A stretch of 64,000 bases of DNA, taken from Vreelandella piezotolerans. Its GTDB lineage: Bacteria > Pseudomonadota > Gammaproteobacteria > Pseudomonadales > Halomonadaceae. Location of the stretch: assembly GCF_012427705.1 (NCBI RefSeq), contig NZ_CP048602.1:434001-498000 (forward strand), written 5' to 3'. The notes beneath the pieces were generated by a model. The model was not told the DNA's origin and did no database searches. It saw nothing but the letters and a program-made list of their open reading frames with translations. Positions 44,752-53,748 of this stretch are shown piece by piece (positions within the stretch are counted from its first letter, which is position 1; the number at the start of each line of letters is the position of its first letter). Position numbers and translations under genes: made by a program.

Positions 44752-45960
44752 TTACTGCTCGCCTAACCAACCCATGACTGCCTGCAATGCTTGTTCCGAG
44801 GGCATGGCATTGCGCTTGCCTCGCGCCTGACTAAGCACCCATTGATCACCCAAGGGAGCAATGGCAACGGTTAAGTGCTCTGGATGACTCATGTGGTAAA
44901 TCGCGATAGACCCTTGTGCCACCAATGAGTGGTAACTGCCCACACAATGCTGCATGCGTTTGCCTTCAAGCAAGAGTGAGTTCCAAGAGGTTAAGGCGCA
45001 AATACCTTCTTGGTTCGGTAGCGGTGCGTTGGGGAAGGGCCCATAACGCTTTTCCAGCGTGTCAGCTTGAACCGCGCTTTGTGCCTCATTTTGGGCATTA
45101 AAGAGTGCGATACGACGATCATGCAGCGCTTGTAGCTCCGCTATCGATCTAACACGACGAAGCCTTGAGAGGTTGGCAGCATCTAGGCGGTGTGTGTCTT
45201 CTAACATGGAGGTTAGCCAAGTGCGATCATGAACACGGTTGGTCGAGTTCAACGCCTCATCAATGAGCGTGAGTAACCCTGGCCATCGCTCCCCTTGGTA
45301 ATTCCCTAAGAAAATTAACTGTTGAGCATAGGGTGCCGGATGGTGCCGAAGTAGGGACTTGGTGCGGGGATCCATTAATGCGCGCTTAAGTGTGATGAAC
45401 TCTCGTCCAATCATAGGGGTGAGCGCGCATCGGCGCAGCAGTTTGGCAGTCGCCTGCGTACTGGGTAAGCCAGCATAGCCGCACAGCTCAGATTGCTTTT
45501 TGCTGAGCAAGCTCAATAGATAGGGTTCTGACCACTGATGCTCGATGGCTTTCTCAGTGAGTAACACCAGCAGCAGGGGAGAGGAAACCGCCAGATCTAA
45601 GGCCGCTGGGTGGCGGCCTGTCAGCTGGGCCAGCTCCATGCCCAAAAAGGGTACGGCGTTAACCAGTGTTGTTACCTCAGCAGGCATACCCCGCGTTAAG
45701 GCCTCGCCATGGGTGTTCATCAGGGCCTGCCAACCAATCCCCGCAGGGGCTAAGAACTCTCCCCACGCCAGCGGCTCATGATGGGTTTCGCTGACCCAGG
45801 CAAAAGGCGCGGGTGAGCACCATGGAGATACTTTCACGACCAAGGGGTAACCAACGGCAGCCGATAAGTCGAAGACAATACGTTGATCGTCACGCGTTAC
45901 TATCCTCTGCAGCGATAGCGGTGCCCATCGTTGTAAGACACGGTGCATCCATGCGCGCAT
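44752..45960 (-). CDS. PcfJ-like domain protein
   Basis: A 402-aa protein. I choose ATG 45960, just after the phosphoesterase stop; the frame is open further upstream. The C-terminal third has the PcfJ-like core (LLLEGKRMQHCVGSYHSLVA, then GSIAIYHM), which is found in plasmid and mobile-element proteins of unknown activity. The N-terminal part is helical with no recognised motif. It is co-transcribed with the metallophosphoesterase, 14 bp upstream. Joint presence under the 46926 operator suggests a role in the WYL-controlled set. Confidence 0.65.
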   Translation of the reverse strand: MRAWMHRVLQRWAPLSLQRIVTRDDQRIVFDLSAAVGYPLVVKVSPWCSPAPFAWVSETHHEPLAWGEFLAPAGIGWQALMNTHGEALTRGMPAEVTTLVNAVPFLGMELAQLTGRHPAALDLAVSSPLLLVLLTEKAIEHQWSEPYLLSLLSKKQSELCGYAGLPSTQATAKLLRRCALTPMIGREFITLKRALMDPRTKSLLRHHPAPYAQQLIFLGNYQGERWPGLLTLIDEALNSTNRVHDRTWLTSMLEDTHRLDAANLSRLRRVRSIAELQALHDRRIALFNAQNEAQSAVQADTLEKRYGPFPNAPLPNQEGICALTSWNSLLLEGKRMQHCVGSYHSLVAQGSIAIYHMSHPEHLTVAIAPLGDQWVLSQARGKRNAMPSEQALQAVMGWLGEQ

Positions 45961-45974
45961 AGCTATGTTAAGCC

Positions 45975-46880
45975 TCAGTCTTGATGATGGATTACATCCA
46001 CACTCGTAAAACTGTTTAACGCTAGCGGTACTCCCGGTGAATGGGTATAAGCCACTAGCGCACCTCCGTAAGCCGCTGCGTAATCCAGGCAAGCCACGTT
46101 ACGACCCAAGCGCAGCGGGGTGCCTGTCAGCGCATAATGACCAAAAAAAGTAGGGTGGGCGTTATGCGGATAGCCATGCTCACGCGCCTGGGTGGGTAAG
46201 AGCTCCCAAGGGTGAATCAGTGCCACGTCGTTGGGCCACCACCAAACGCGCTTTCTAATAGTACGAAACCCCGACGCTGAGACATAGGGACGAACCGTGT
46301 GTTCGCAGCCGGCAATCACTCGATCCATCGCAAAATAGGTGGTCGAGTACGTGTCTTCATAAGCGGCCATGGCGGCATCATCCAAGCAGCGAATGCCTGT
46401 TGCTTTGAGGTGCTGAATCGAGGCTTCATGCCACCAAGCATGTACTACGCGACACTGTTCCAGTTCCAGAAAGAGAGGCTGTGTGCGTAGCCACTGAAAA
46501 TGTTCGAGCAGTAGTGCTAGGCCATCTTCCTCAGCGGCAAACTCATCGACCAACCGTTGGCGATCATAGAGCTGGCGCGTTGCCTTAATAAAGTCGCGTG
46601 GATTGTATTGATACTGATAAGCGTCTCGTACCCAGTTCAATTCGTGATTACCCACGACCATAAGGGCTTGGCCTGTATCGACCATTTTGCGTACTAAACG
46701 AAGTACCGCACCTGGCCAAGGTCCTTTATCAATAATATCTCCAACAAATACCGCTACATGCCCTGGTTGCTGCCAACCTTGCTGCCCTTTGCGATACCCC
46801 AGTTGGGCTAGGAGTGCCTCCAGCATATCTAACTGACCATGCACATCCCCAATGATGTCGTAGTGTGTTGTATCACCCAT
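45975..46880 (-). CDS. Metallophosphoesterase (PPP-type, calcineurin fold)
   Basis: A 301-aa phosphatase with all metal motifs: IIGDVHGQLDMLE (9-21), VFVGDIIDKGPWPG, VVGNHELNWV and, near the end, FFGHYALTG. It belongs to the bacterial Ser/Thr-phosphatase/diadenosine-tetraphosphatase-like group. Substrate could be a phosphoprotein or a dinucleotide. The palindrome at 46926-46944 is 46 bp upstream and shared with the divergent ADP-ribosylglycohydrolase. Both are hydrolases that reverse signalling or protein modification. Confidence 0.85.
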   Translation of the reverse strand: MGDTTHYDIIGDVHGQLDMLEALLAQLGYRKGQQGWQQPGHVAVFVGDIIDKGPWPGAVLRLVRKMVDTGQALMVVGNHELNWVRDAYQYQYNPRDFIKATRQLYDRQRLVDEFAAEEDGLALLLEHFQWLRTQPLFLELEQCRVVHAWWHEASIQHLKATGIRCLDDAAMAAYEDTYSTTYFAMDRVIAGCEHTVRPYVSASGFRTIRKRVWWWPNDVALIHPWELLPTQAREHGYPHNAHPTFFGHYALTGTPLRLGRNVACLDYAAAYGGALVAYTHSPGVPLALNSFTSVDVIHHQD

Positions 46881-46925
46881 GCCTTCTCTCCTTCCTTGTT
46901 GAGGTTTAACAGCATGCCATCCTGA

Positions 46926-46944
46926 TGCGACGCTTGGTGTCGCA
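46926..46944. promoter_or_regulatory. Putative WYL-regulon operator, shared by two divergent operons
   Basis: TGCGACGCTTGGTGTCGCA matches the site at 35822-35840 at 16 of 19 positions, with all differences in the spacer. It is central between the phosphoesterase start (46880) and the ADP-ribosylglycohydrolase start (46989). Spacer divergence with conserved arms argues for selection on the arms. Confidence 0.65.
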
Positions 46945-46988
46945 AGCAGGCGATAAGGTGTGGGAACAACCCGATGTAGAGGTGCTTA

Positions 46989-47939
46989 ATGTCGCTCAAT
47001 AACCGACTACCGGAACAACCGTTGGCCACTGTGAATGAGCTAGATCGCTATCGGGGAGCTCTATTGGGTTTAGCCGTTGGGGATGCGTTAGGCACCACGC
47101 TGGAGTTTTGTATTCGAGATCAAAACCCACACCATAAGGAGATGCTGGGAGGCGGTGCCTTTGATGTTGCCCCAGGAGAGTGGACGGACGATACCGCCAT
47201 GGCGCTATGTTTGGCTGAAAGCCTAGTGAATTGTCAGGCTTTTGATACGCACGATCAGTTAAGCCGCTACGTGCGCTGGTGGCGAGAAGGTTATATGGCC
47301 TGCCAAGGCCGCTGCATTGATATTGGTGGCACCACCTTGGATGCTTTGCAACGTTTTGAACGCACACAAGACACCAATGCGGGCGGTACCCAGGCGTATC
47401 AAAGCGGTAATGGCGGCATTATGCGCCTCGCGCCTGCCGTTATGGTGGCGAATAGCGAGCAAGAGGCAGTGTCGTTAGCCGTGCGCAGCAGTGTCACCAC
47501 GCATGCCAGCCCCGACTGCCTGGATGCGGCCGCGTTAATGGGGGCGGTGCTTTGGCGGTTGTTGCAAGGCGAGCCTCTTCGCAAGGTGCTCACACAGATG
47601 TCGACTACCCCTGCCCAAGGAGATCGTATTTTAGCGCTTCAGGCGGGGCTTTTTTGTGAGCTGTCGCGCGAGGAGGTGTCTTCCAGTGGCTATGTCATCG
47701 ATACCCTTGAAGCTGCGCTATGGTGCTGTTGGCAGGCACATTCGTTAGAAGAAGCACTGGTGCTGGCTGCCAACTTAGGCGATGACGCCGACACCGTTGC
47801 TGCAGTAACGGGGCAGCTGGCAGGTGCCGCATGGGGGGTTAAGGCGATACCGGAACGGTGGTTAACGACGTTAGCGTGGCGAGAAAAAATAGATCAGCTG
47901 GCAAGAGCGCTATATGCCCTTAAACAATCTAGAGAATGA
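46989..47939 (+). CDS. ADP-ribosylglycohydrolase family protein (DraG-like)
   Basis: A 316-aa ADP-ribosylhydrolase. Mg-binding motifs are visible: GDALGTTLEF (31-40), W65-T-D-D-T69, GNGGIMRLAP and GDDADTVAAVTGQLAGA (near 257). All acidic ligands are kept, so it should be active in removing ADP-ribose from proteins or nucleic acids. AGAGG precedes ATG 46989. No ADP-ribosyltransferase is in the window, so it may counter a phage-encoded or distant enzyme. It is followed after 3 bp by a small partner gene. Confidence 0.88.
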   Translation: MSLNNRLPEQPLATVNELDRYRGALLGLAVGDALGTTLEFCIRDQNPHHKEMLGGGAFDVAPGEWTDDTAMALCLAESLVNCQAFDTHDQLSRYVRWWREGYMACQGRCIDIGGTTLDALQRFERTQDTNAGGTQAYQSGNGGIMRLAPAVMVANSEQEAVSLAVRSSVTTHASPDCLDAAALMGAVLWRLLQGEPLRKVLTQMSTTPAQGDRILALQAGLFCELSREEVSSSGYVIDTLEAALWCCWQAHSLEEALVLAANLGDDADTVAAVTGQLAGAAWGVKAIPERWLTTLAWREKIDQLARALYALKQSRE

Positions 47940-47942
47940 GGC

Positions 47943-48323
47943 ATGCCGCGATTAGTCAGGACTACGATGGAGCTTGGTCTCCAAGCACAGCGAGATATCC
48001 TATTTTTGACGTTCAAAAATGAAGATCCTGACGACGATATTTTGGGTACGCACTGGGAAGATCACCAGGGACGCCAACACGTTGTTGAGTGGCTAGAGGC
48101 GAATGAGATTCCATGGGAACCTTGCGTGCATGCAGCGCCAGGCAAGGCTCCGTGTTTTTACCAAGGGTCTATTTACTTGGCGGTGGCACCTGATGAAGGT
48201 AGTCCAACCTACCAAAAGATACTGTCATTCTTGGAAGATGAGACGGGAGAGTGCCGTTTCCCGAGCGTAGATTTTTGGCTTTATCCGCTGGATCTTATTA
48301 AAAAGCATAACGAAATGGCGTAA
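47943..48323 (+). CDS. Uncharacterised protein next to DraG-like gene (126 aa)
   Basis: A small acidic protein (LTFKNEDPDDDILGTHWEDH, VVEWLEANEIPWEPCVHAAP) with no family I recognise. It has no signal or membrane segment. It begins 3 bp after the ADP-ribosylglycohydrolase stop, so it is surely co-transcribed and perhaps co-translated. Immunity, adaptor or substrate roles are all possible. The 138 bp after it may contain the promoter of the defence cluster. Confidence 0.6.
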   Translation: MPRLVRTTMELGLQAQRDILFLTFKNEDPDDDILGTHWEDHQGRQHVVEWLEANEIPWEPCVHAAPGKAPCFYQGSIYLAVAPDEGSPTYQKILSFLEDETGECRFPSVDFWLYPLDLIKKHNEMA

Positions 48324-48461
48324 TAGCTATGATCTGCTAATAGACTGTGTCTGAGCAGGTGCTAGGCCTAGTGACTTTGCGTAGAATGCTAGTCAAATTG
48401 GCTTAGCTTAGTTAAGCCCCAGAGTGGTAATGCAGCCACCGTACGTTAACAGGGAAGTAGT

Positions 48462-50126
48462 ATGGCCACGATTTATCCACGCCTAAGTGATACTGAATTA
48501 GAAGCACTGCCCTCACGCGCAGAGGCAAATGTGTATCGCCAGCTGCGAGCGCTGGATTTTCCTGGCCTTGAAGTCATGCACAGCCTTGCCACGCAAACCC
48601 GTAACGATAAGGGAACGTGGGTAGGTGAGATCGACTTTTTGCTATTTCATCCGCAATACGGTATTCAGCTTTGGGAAGTCAAAGGTGGCGGCGTGTGGCT
48701 GGATGGGGGAGGGCAGTGGTGGTCACAGGGCAACCATGGCACCCATAAGCTGACGACCACGCCGCTTGAACAGTTAAAAAAGCAGACAGGCAGCCTTGTG
48801 CAGGCGCTGAACCGAGTGCTGCCAGGTATCAAGTTACCCATTGCACCGGTGTTGGTATTTCCTGACACGCGAGAATGGCAAGGAACGTTTCCTGAACTTA
48901 CCCTGAACCGCGACCACGTCTTGCTGAAAGGCGATATACAAAGCCTAAACGCTGAGCAGCTTATCGCACGTTTTCAAAACACCGCCTGGGCAGGCAAAGG
49001 TGCTGCTAATTCGCTACCGCTTACCAAACAGCAAACCAGGTTGATACAACACCATTTGTTACGCCCTGCGTGTGCACTGACCACAAGTGTGGCTGAGCAA
49101 GCCCGTGATGTAGAAGCAGCATTGTTTCGCTTGAGTGAAGAACAGCAATGGGTACTGCGCCTGTTAGAGCACATTCCCCGTATGGCAATTTATGGGGGAG
49201 CAGGCACAGGCAAAAGCGTGCTGGCGCGAATGCGTGCCGAGCAACAGGCAAGAGAAGGAAAGAAAGTGCTTCTGCTGTGCTTCAATATTGCCTTGGCAGA
49301 CGCCCACCGCCAAGCCATGGCCGAGACCCAACTCGGTACGATAGAGATAGCCACCTTTCACGAGCTTTGCCAAACACGGGCAGAGCAAGCTGGTATCAGC
49401 TGGCTAGTGCCGGAAGCGTCGAATGAGCTACCTCGCTTTTACAATGAAACAGCACCGGACTTACTTATTGAAGCCTTGCAGAAAGCCCCCGAGCAATGGG
49501 ATGCCCTCATCGTCGATGAAGCACAAGACTACGTGCCCGAGTGGTGGCTGCCGCTTTATGAAATGCTAGCAGAAGACGCCAGCGTGACGCTTTTAGCAGA
49601 CCCTGCCCAAAACCTCTACGCACGGGATTATCACTTGCCGGTAGATGTGTTCGAAGGCATGGTGCCGTACCCGTTTACCTTGCACCGCAACTACCGCAAT
49701 GCTTATGAAATTGCCTGTTGGCTAAAAGAGCGCCACGGTGCAGCCGCAGAGCCAGGGGAGCATCTGCCCAGCAGCCAACATGCAGTAGCTGTTCACACTT
49801 GGAAAAAGCCCCAGGATCAATGGTCGCTGCTACAAAAAACAATAGCTGAGCTTGAGCAAGAGGGCTTCCAACCGGAAGATATCTTGCTACTTACCCCCTT
49901 CAAGGTAACCAACAGCCAAGTGTTGCAAGCGCTTATGGATCATAGCCCGCAGTATAGCGAGCGCATGTCCAATGTCGCCGCGGTAAAAGGTTTGGAAGCG
50001 CCAGTGGTGATTCTGGTTGATTTGGGTGCCAGTGCTTGGGCAGCGAACCCGAAAGTGGAGTATGTAGGGGCGTCTCGGGCGCGGGTGAAAGTTTTCGTGT
50101 TTACGTCTGCACAGAGTGTTACATGA
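48462..50126 (+). CDS. NERD nuclease-domain/UvrD-like SF1 helicase
   Basis: A 554-aa protein. The N-terminal NERD domain has the PD-(D/E)xK pattern: GEID58F, then E72-V-K74 (LWEVKGGG). An SF1A helicase follows: Walker A GGAGTGKS (245-252), Walker B DALIVDEAQDYVPEWW, motif IV-like FTLHRNYRNAYEIA, and motif VI-like YVGASRARVKV. It is shorter than UvrD but has all core motifs. NERD-helicases are frequent in defence islands. Its stop overlaps the start of a decayed helicase gene (ATGA at 50123-50126). Confidence 0.83.
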   Translation: MATIYPRLSDTELEALPSRAEANVYRQLRALDFPGLEVMHSLATQTRNDKGTWVGEIDFLLFHPQYGIQLWEVKGGGVWLDGGGQWWSQGNHGTHKLTTTPLEQLKKQTGSLVQALNRVLPGIKLPIAPVLVFPDTREWQGTFPELTLNRDHVLLKGDIQSLNAEQLIARFQNTAWAGKGAANSLPLTKQQTRLIQHHLLRPACALTTSVAEQARDVEAALFRLSEEQQWVLRLLEHIPRMAIYGGAGTGKSVLARMRAEQQAREGKKVLLLCFNIALADAHRQAMAETQLGTIEIATFHELCQTRAEQAGISWLVPEASNELPRFYNETAPDLLIEALQKAPEQWDALIVDEAQDYVPEWWLPLYEMLAEDASVTLLADPAQNLYARDYHLPVDVFEGMVPYPFTLHRNYRNAYEIACWLKERHGAAAEPGEHLPSSQHAVAVHTWKKPQDQWSLLQKTIAELEQEGFQPEDILLLTPFKVTNSQVLQALMDHSPQYSERMSNVAAVKGLEAPVVILVDLGASAWAANPKVEYVGASRARVKVFVFTSAQSVT

Positions 50127-50290
50127 ACATCACCGCCTACCACACAAAGTATTATGCTTACGAGCTAACCAAGCTCCATGAAGATAACGACGTTGCCCGT
50201 CTCTCGCAGTCGATTTTAAATGCGATTTTAGACTAAAGTTGCAACCAGGTTGAGGCGGTTCTGTTTGCTGTGCATAACCCGCTGCAATAA
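50123..50290 (+). pseudogene. Fossil N-terminus of an SNF2/DEAD-type defence helicase
   Basis: ATG 50123 overlaps the NERD-helicase stop. The first 37 codons (MNITAYHTKYYAYELTK and on) are the well-known start of a defence-associated SNF2-type helicase family. After TAA 50234-50236 the same frame continues NQVEAVLFAVHNPLQ to TAA 50288-50290, which matches the next family block (HQVEAALFA..NPL). The Walker A block and everything after are missing before the DUF499 gene. So this is a remnant with one stop, not a designed microprotein. Confidence 0.65.
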
Positions 50291-50473
50291 TACGTTTTAC
50301 TACCCGGGGCCTGCGTTTATCCAGGCTTGGGGCCTTTGCGTTTCGATTCCCAGTCCATGACACCCTTAGCTGCCTTAGCGTATCATCACGCGTAACGAAA
50401 AATACTGAGCACCGCTTATAGAGTGCCTTTTGCAGATTCATCTGTTAATGAAAAACAGTGCAGGGAGCCACCG

Positions 50474-53400
50474 ATGCAAAGCGTTTTGACGACGTGCAAG
50501 CCAAGGCCAGAAATTCTGGCGGGAACCTTCAACCCGGAAATTTTTACCGCGAGCCTCAACCGCGTGCTCACCGACTATCGCAAGGGGGCTGCTAAGGAAG
50601 GCGCTCAGTCGCTCTATTCTGATCCGGTAGCCTTTTTTCGCGAAGCGACCTACCCAACAGCAGGCTTGCGCTCCATCGTCGATAACGCATTGGCACGCCT
50701 TGTAAATGGTGATCTTTCACGACCAGCAATGCAGCGTTTGGATACCGCTTTTGGTGGCGGTAAAACGCACACACTGATTGCGCTTCTACACGCGGCTATG
50801 CAAGGCAATCGCTTGGCAGAGCCTATGGCTGATATTGTTCCTGCTGAGCGCTTAGGAGAACCTGGTCAAATCCGTGTCGTTGGGGTGATAGGGGACACCG
50901 TAGATACGCTGCGGGAAACGGCTGGCGGTGCCGAGCCGAAGCCGAATACGCTTTGGTGGATCATTGCTACGCAGCTGCTGGATGAAAGCCAGCGTGAGCC
51001 GATTCTTAGCCGATTAGATGGCTCTTCTTCCCCTGCATCAGATGAGTTTTTTGATCACCTTTTTGGAGATCAGCCCACACTCATCATTGTTGATGAAATT
51101 GCTCAGTACCTTTCACGTATTGAAGCTGCTTTCCCAGGTGTTGGGGCAGAACAAGCAGCTGCGTTTCTCATGTCGCTCTCCACCTACGCACGCGAAAAAG
51201 CTAACTTAGCTGTTGTCATTAGTTTAGCCTCGGCGACCAACGCCTTTGGTGGTTTCAACAAGCTAATGGGTAACTTGCAATCTACCCACGGGCTATCAAG
51301 CGCCGAGGCAGAAGCTATTACAGGTACTGCTAGCCGCCAAACACTTGATGTAGTTAGCCGGACATCCGAGGCTACCACGCCGGTTACCGAGGGTGACCTT
51401 TCGCAGATCATGGCAAAGCGGCTATTTATCTCGGTTGACCAACAAGCGGCCCAACAAACCGTTGAAGCTTTTGTTGAGATGTACCGTCAGGCGGGCACGG
51501 ATCTACCGTCTAACGCCACGGATGTCACCGTATCAAACGAATTGATGGCCAATTACCCGTTCCATCCCACGTTGATTGCGTTTTTATCGCAGAAGTTATC
51601 GCAGGTAGAAACATTCCAGGGGACTCGCGGGCTACTGCGAACCTTGGCGCGTACCGTGCGGCGTATTTGGGAAGCCAAGCGTGAAATTTCGCTTATCCAG
51701 ACCGGCCATATCGACCTCTCAGACAACACCATTCGTGCCGAGCTGCTAGGCAAAACCGGCAACGAAGATTTTCAGGCAGTGCTGGATGCCGATGTCACAA
51801 AAGTGGCCGGTAGCCAGTCAACGGCGCGTACCGTTGCTGGTGACCTTGATGCCCACAACCCGCACCCTGAAGGGTATCCCGTTCATGAATGGTCGTGGCG
51901 CGTGGTGTTTCTCCATAGTTTGATTGGCCGAGGTGGCGGCTTAGAGGACGAGCGTTACGGCATTGACTTAACCTCAGCTGTTTATGAAATGGCCTCGCCC
52001 GCGATGAAACCGGCCACCGTTCGTTCAGCGTTGGAATTGATTGAACGCGAAGCCAACTACCTTCGTGAGCGTCATTCGCGTTTGTATGCCGATACAGTGC
52101 CGACGCTGAACAACATTCTGCGACGTATACAGGGCAGCGTGACGCAAGAAGAAGCGCTGACCCGTATAGAGCAGGTGGTGCGTGGGCTAATCAAGACGTC
52201 TGCAGTTTTCGATATTCGCCACCATATCCACACCAGCGAGGATATGCCTGATAAACAGCGTAAGCCGCAGTTAGGTATCGTTGCCTTCGATGTTGAGGAT
52301 ATCGACCCTAGCCAGTTTATTGAGCGTCGTGGAGACACGGTGCGTGAACATCAAAATCTGATTTTCTTGCTCGTACCCAGCGCCACACACATTAAAGGAG
52401 CTACCTGGAGCGAACAGCGCACGCATCAAGAGCAGCGCGCCCGCGACAACGTCATGCACTTGGCACGCAAAGCCATTGCGGTTGAGCGCCTGAAAGAAAA
52501 CCCGGATAACTGGAATATTCGCCACGAGCAGTTGCAGCGCAGCGATTTCAAAGATCACGCAGCCAAGAGGCCCGCGGAGCTACGCACCGCTATTGATGAA
52601 ATGTACCGTCAACTTGTCTTTTCAGGGCGTGAAAATGGCCAAGTGGTTACCCGCGATATCGGCAAGCGTGGTAGCGGGCCTGCAGCAGGTGGCTCTGGTG
52701 GCATCCATACTGAAGATGCCATTCTTAAGCAGCTCTCTGAAGAGGGCGAGCTGATCACTGAAGAGCGGGCCAGCACTGCCGAAATATCGACACTGGTGGG
52801 CAAACTCTTCTTCCAAACGCGTAATCAGGTAAAAACTGCCGATCTAATTAACAATTTTGCCTGCCGCAGAGAGTGGCCTATTCTGCAAGCGCCAGAACTG
52901 CTGGCAATGATATTGGTGCAAGGCGCTAAGCGCAGCAGTTGGTGCTTAGGGTATTTCTCCCAGCCAAATGACCCCAAGCCAGAAGTACTTTATCATCAAG
53001 AAAACGAGCCGCCCTTGGGGCTAGACCCGCTGGATAAAGGGCAGGAATGGTTTATATGCACCAAGGCGCACGCCAAGCAAATCGGTTGGCTGGAGGATAT
53101 CGAACGCCGTCCCCATCTCGTGGCTCAGTGGACAGAAGGAGTGATTAATAGCCGTGAGCTGCTTAACATCAGTGAGTTAGCCACTGTTGTGGAGCAAGCG
53201 CATGACAAGGTGTGTCCTCAAGAGCAGGAAAAGCAGCTACACAATTTATTAATAATGCGCGTAGTAGTCGCCTATCCAAAAGCTGCGTTTGACGAGCAGG
53301 GCAATGCCGACCCTGATCAAGCCATGACCGGCGATAAGGTACCTCTAGAAGGCGTAAAAGAAGGTATCTTGGTACCTTACCGTATTGCTCAGGAACGTGG

Positions 53401-53743
53401 ATGGTTAAGAGCGCCCAAGGTACAGCCCAAGAGCTTTACGCTGACGCAATCCGACAGCATCAAAAAGCTTTTTAACCTGCTGGCAGGCACCGGGCTGAGC
53501 CAATCCAAAACCGAAGTGCAAATGCTGCAGATTGCAGCAGCAACGCCTGACGGCGGGGTATTTCAGCTGGGAATGACACACACCTCTATCAGCGCATTGG
53601 TCGAGAGTCGCCAGCTTTTCTCTTCGCTGAACACTCGGCTACGCTTTACGGATGAGCGCAAACATCAAGTGCGCCTCACGCTGGGTGAGCTTGACCAGAA
53701 CTGTAAATTTGTCTCTATGATGGAACAACTGAAGGATACGTAA
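50474..53743 (+). CDS. DUF499-family AAA-type ATPase
   Basis: A 1089-aa cytoplasmic ATPase; ATG 50474 with GGGAG upstream is preferred to GTG 50423. Walker A is AFGGGKT (G94-T98) and Walker B TLIIVDEIAQYLS. The DUF499 body has VRRIWEAKREISLIQTGHID. These proteins occur beside DUF1156 methyltransferases and PLD-SNF2 helicases in anti-phage operons, exactly as here. It probably couples ATP to sensing or loading on foreign DNA, but no member's mechanism is known to me. The next gene starts 5 bp after its stop. Confidence 0.85.
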   Translation: MQSVLTTCKPRPEILAGTFNPEIFTASLNRVLTDYRKGAAKEGAQSLYSDPVAFFREATYPTAGLRSIVDNALARLVNGDLSRPAMQRLDTAFGGGKTHTLIALLHAAMQGNRLAEPMADIVPAERLGEPGQIRVVGVIGDTVDTLRETAGGAEPKPNTLWWIIATQLLDESQREPILSRLDGSSSPASDEFFDHLFGDQPTLIIVDEIAQYLSRIEAAFPGVGAEQAAAFLMSLSTYAREKANLAVVISLASATNAFGGFNKLMGNLQSTHGLSSAEAEAITGTASRQTLDVVSRTSEATTPVTEGDLSQIMAKRLFISVDQQAAQQTVEAFVEMYRQAGTDLPSNATDVTVSNELMANYPFHPTLIAFLSQKLSQVETFQGTRGLLRTLARTVRRIWEAKREISLIQTGHIDLSDNTIRAELLGKTGNEDFQAVLDADVTKVAGSQSTARTVAGDLDAHNPHPEGYPVHEWSWRVVFLHSLIGRGGGLEDERYGIDLTSAVYEMASPAMKPATVRSALELIEREANYLRERHSRLYADTVPTLNNILRRIQGSVTQEEALTRIEQVVRGLIKTSAVFDIRHHIHTSEDMPDKQRKPQLGIVAFDVEDIDPSQFIERRGDTVREHQNLIFLLVPSATHIKGATWSEQRTHQEQRARDNVMHLARKAIAVERLKENPDNWNIRHEQLQRSDFKDHAAKRPAELRTAIDEMYRQLVFSGRENGQVVTRDIGKRGSGPAAGGSGGIHTEDAILKQLSEEGELITEERASTAEISTLVGKLFFQTRNQVKTADLINNFACRREWPILQAPELLAMILVQGAKRSSWCLGYFSQPNDPKPEVLYHQENEPPLGLDPLDKGQEWFICTKAHAKQIGWLEDIERRPHLVAQWTEGVINSRELLNISELATVVEQAHDKVCPQEQEKQLHNLLIMRVVVAYPKAAFDEQGNADPDQAMTGDKVPLEGVKEGILVPYRIAQERGWLRAPKVQPKSFTLTQSDSIKKLFNLLAGTGLSQSKTEVQMLQIAAATPDGGVFQLGMTHTSISALVESRQLFSSLNTRLRFTDERKHQVRLTLGELDQNCKFVSMMEQLKDT

Positions 53744-53748
53744 ACCGA

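Noticed and set aside
50123..50236. Designed 37-aa microprotein coupled to the NERD helicase
   Set aside because: The same frame continues after the stop with the next conserved block of a helicase family, so a decayed gene is the simpler reading.
50291..50473. Terminator hairpin before DUF499 (GCCTG...CAGGC near 50318)
   Set aside because: The stem is only five pairs without a following T-run; too weak to call.
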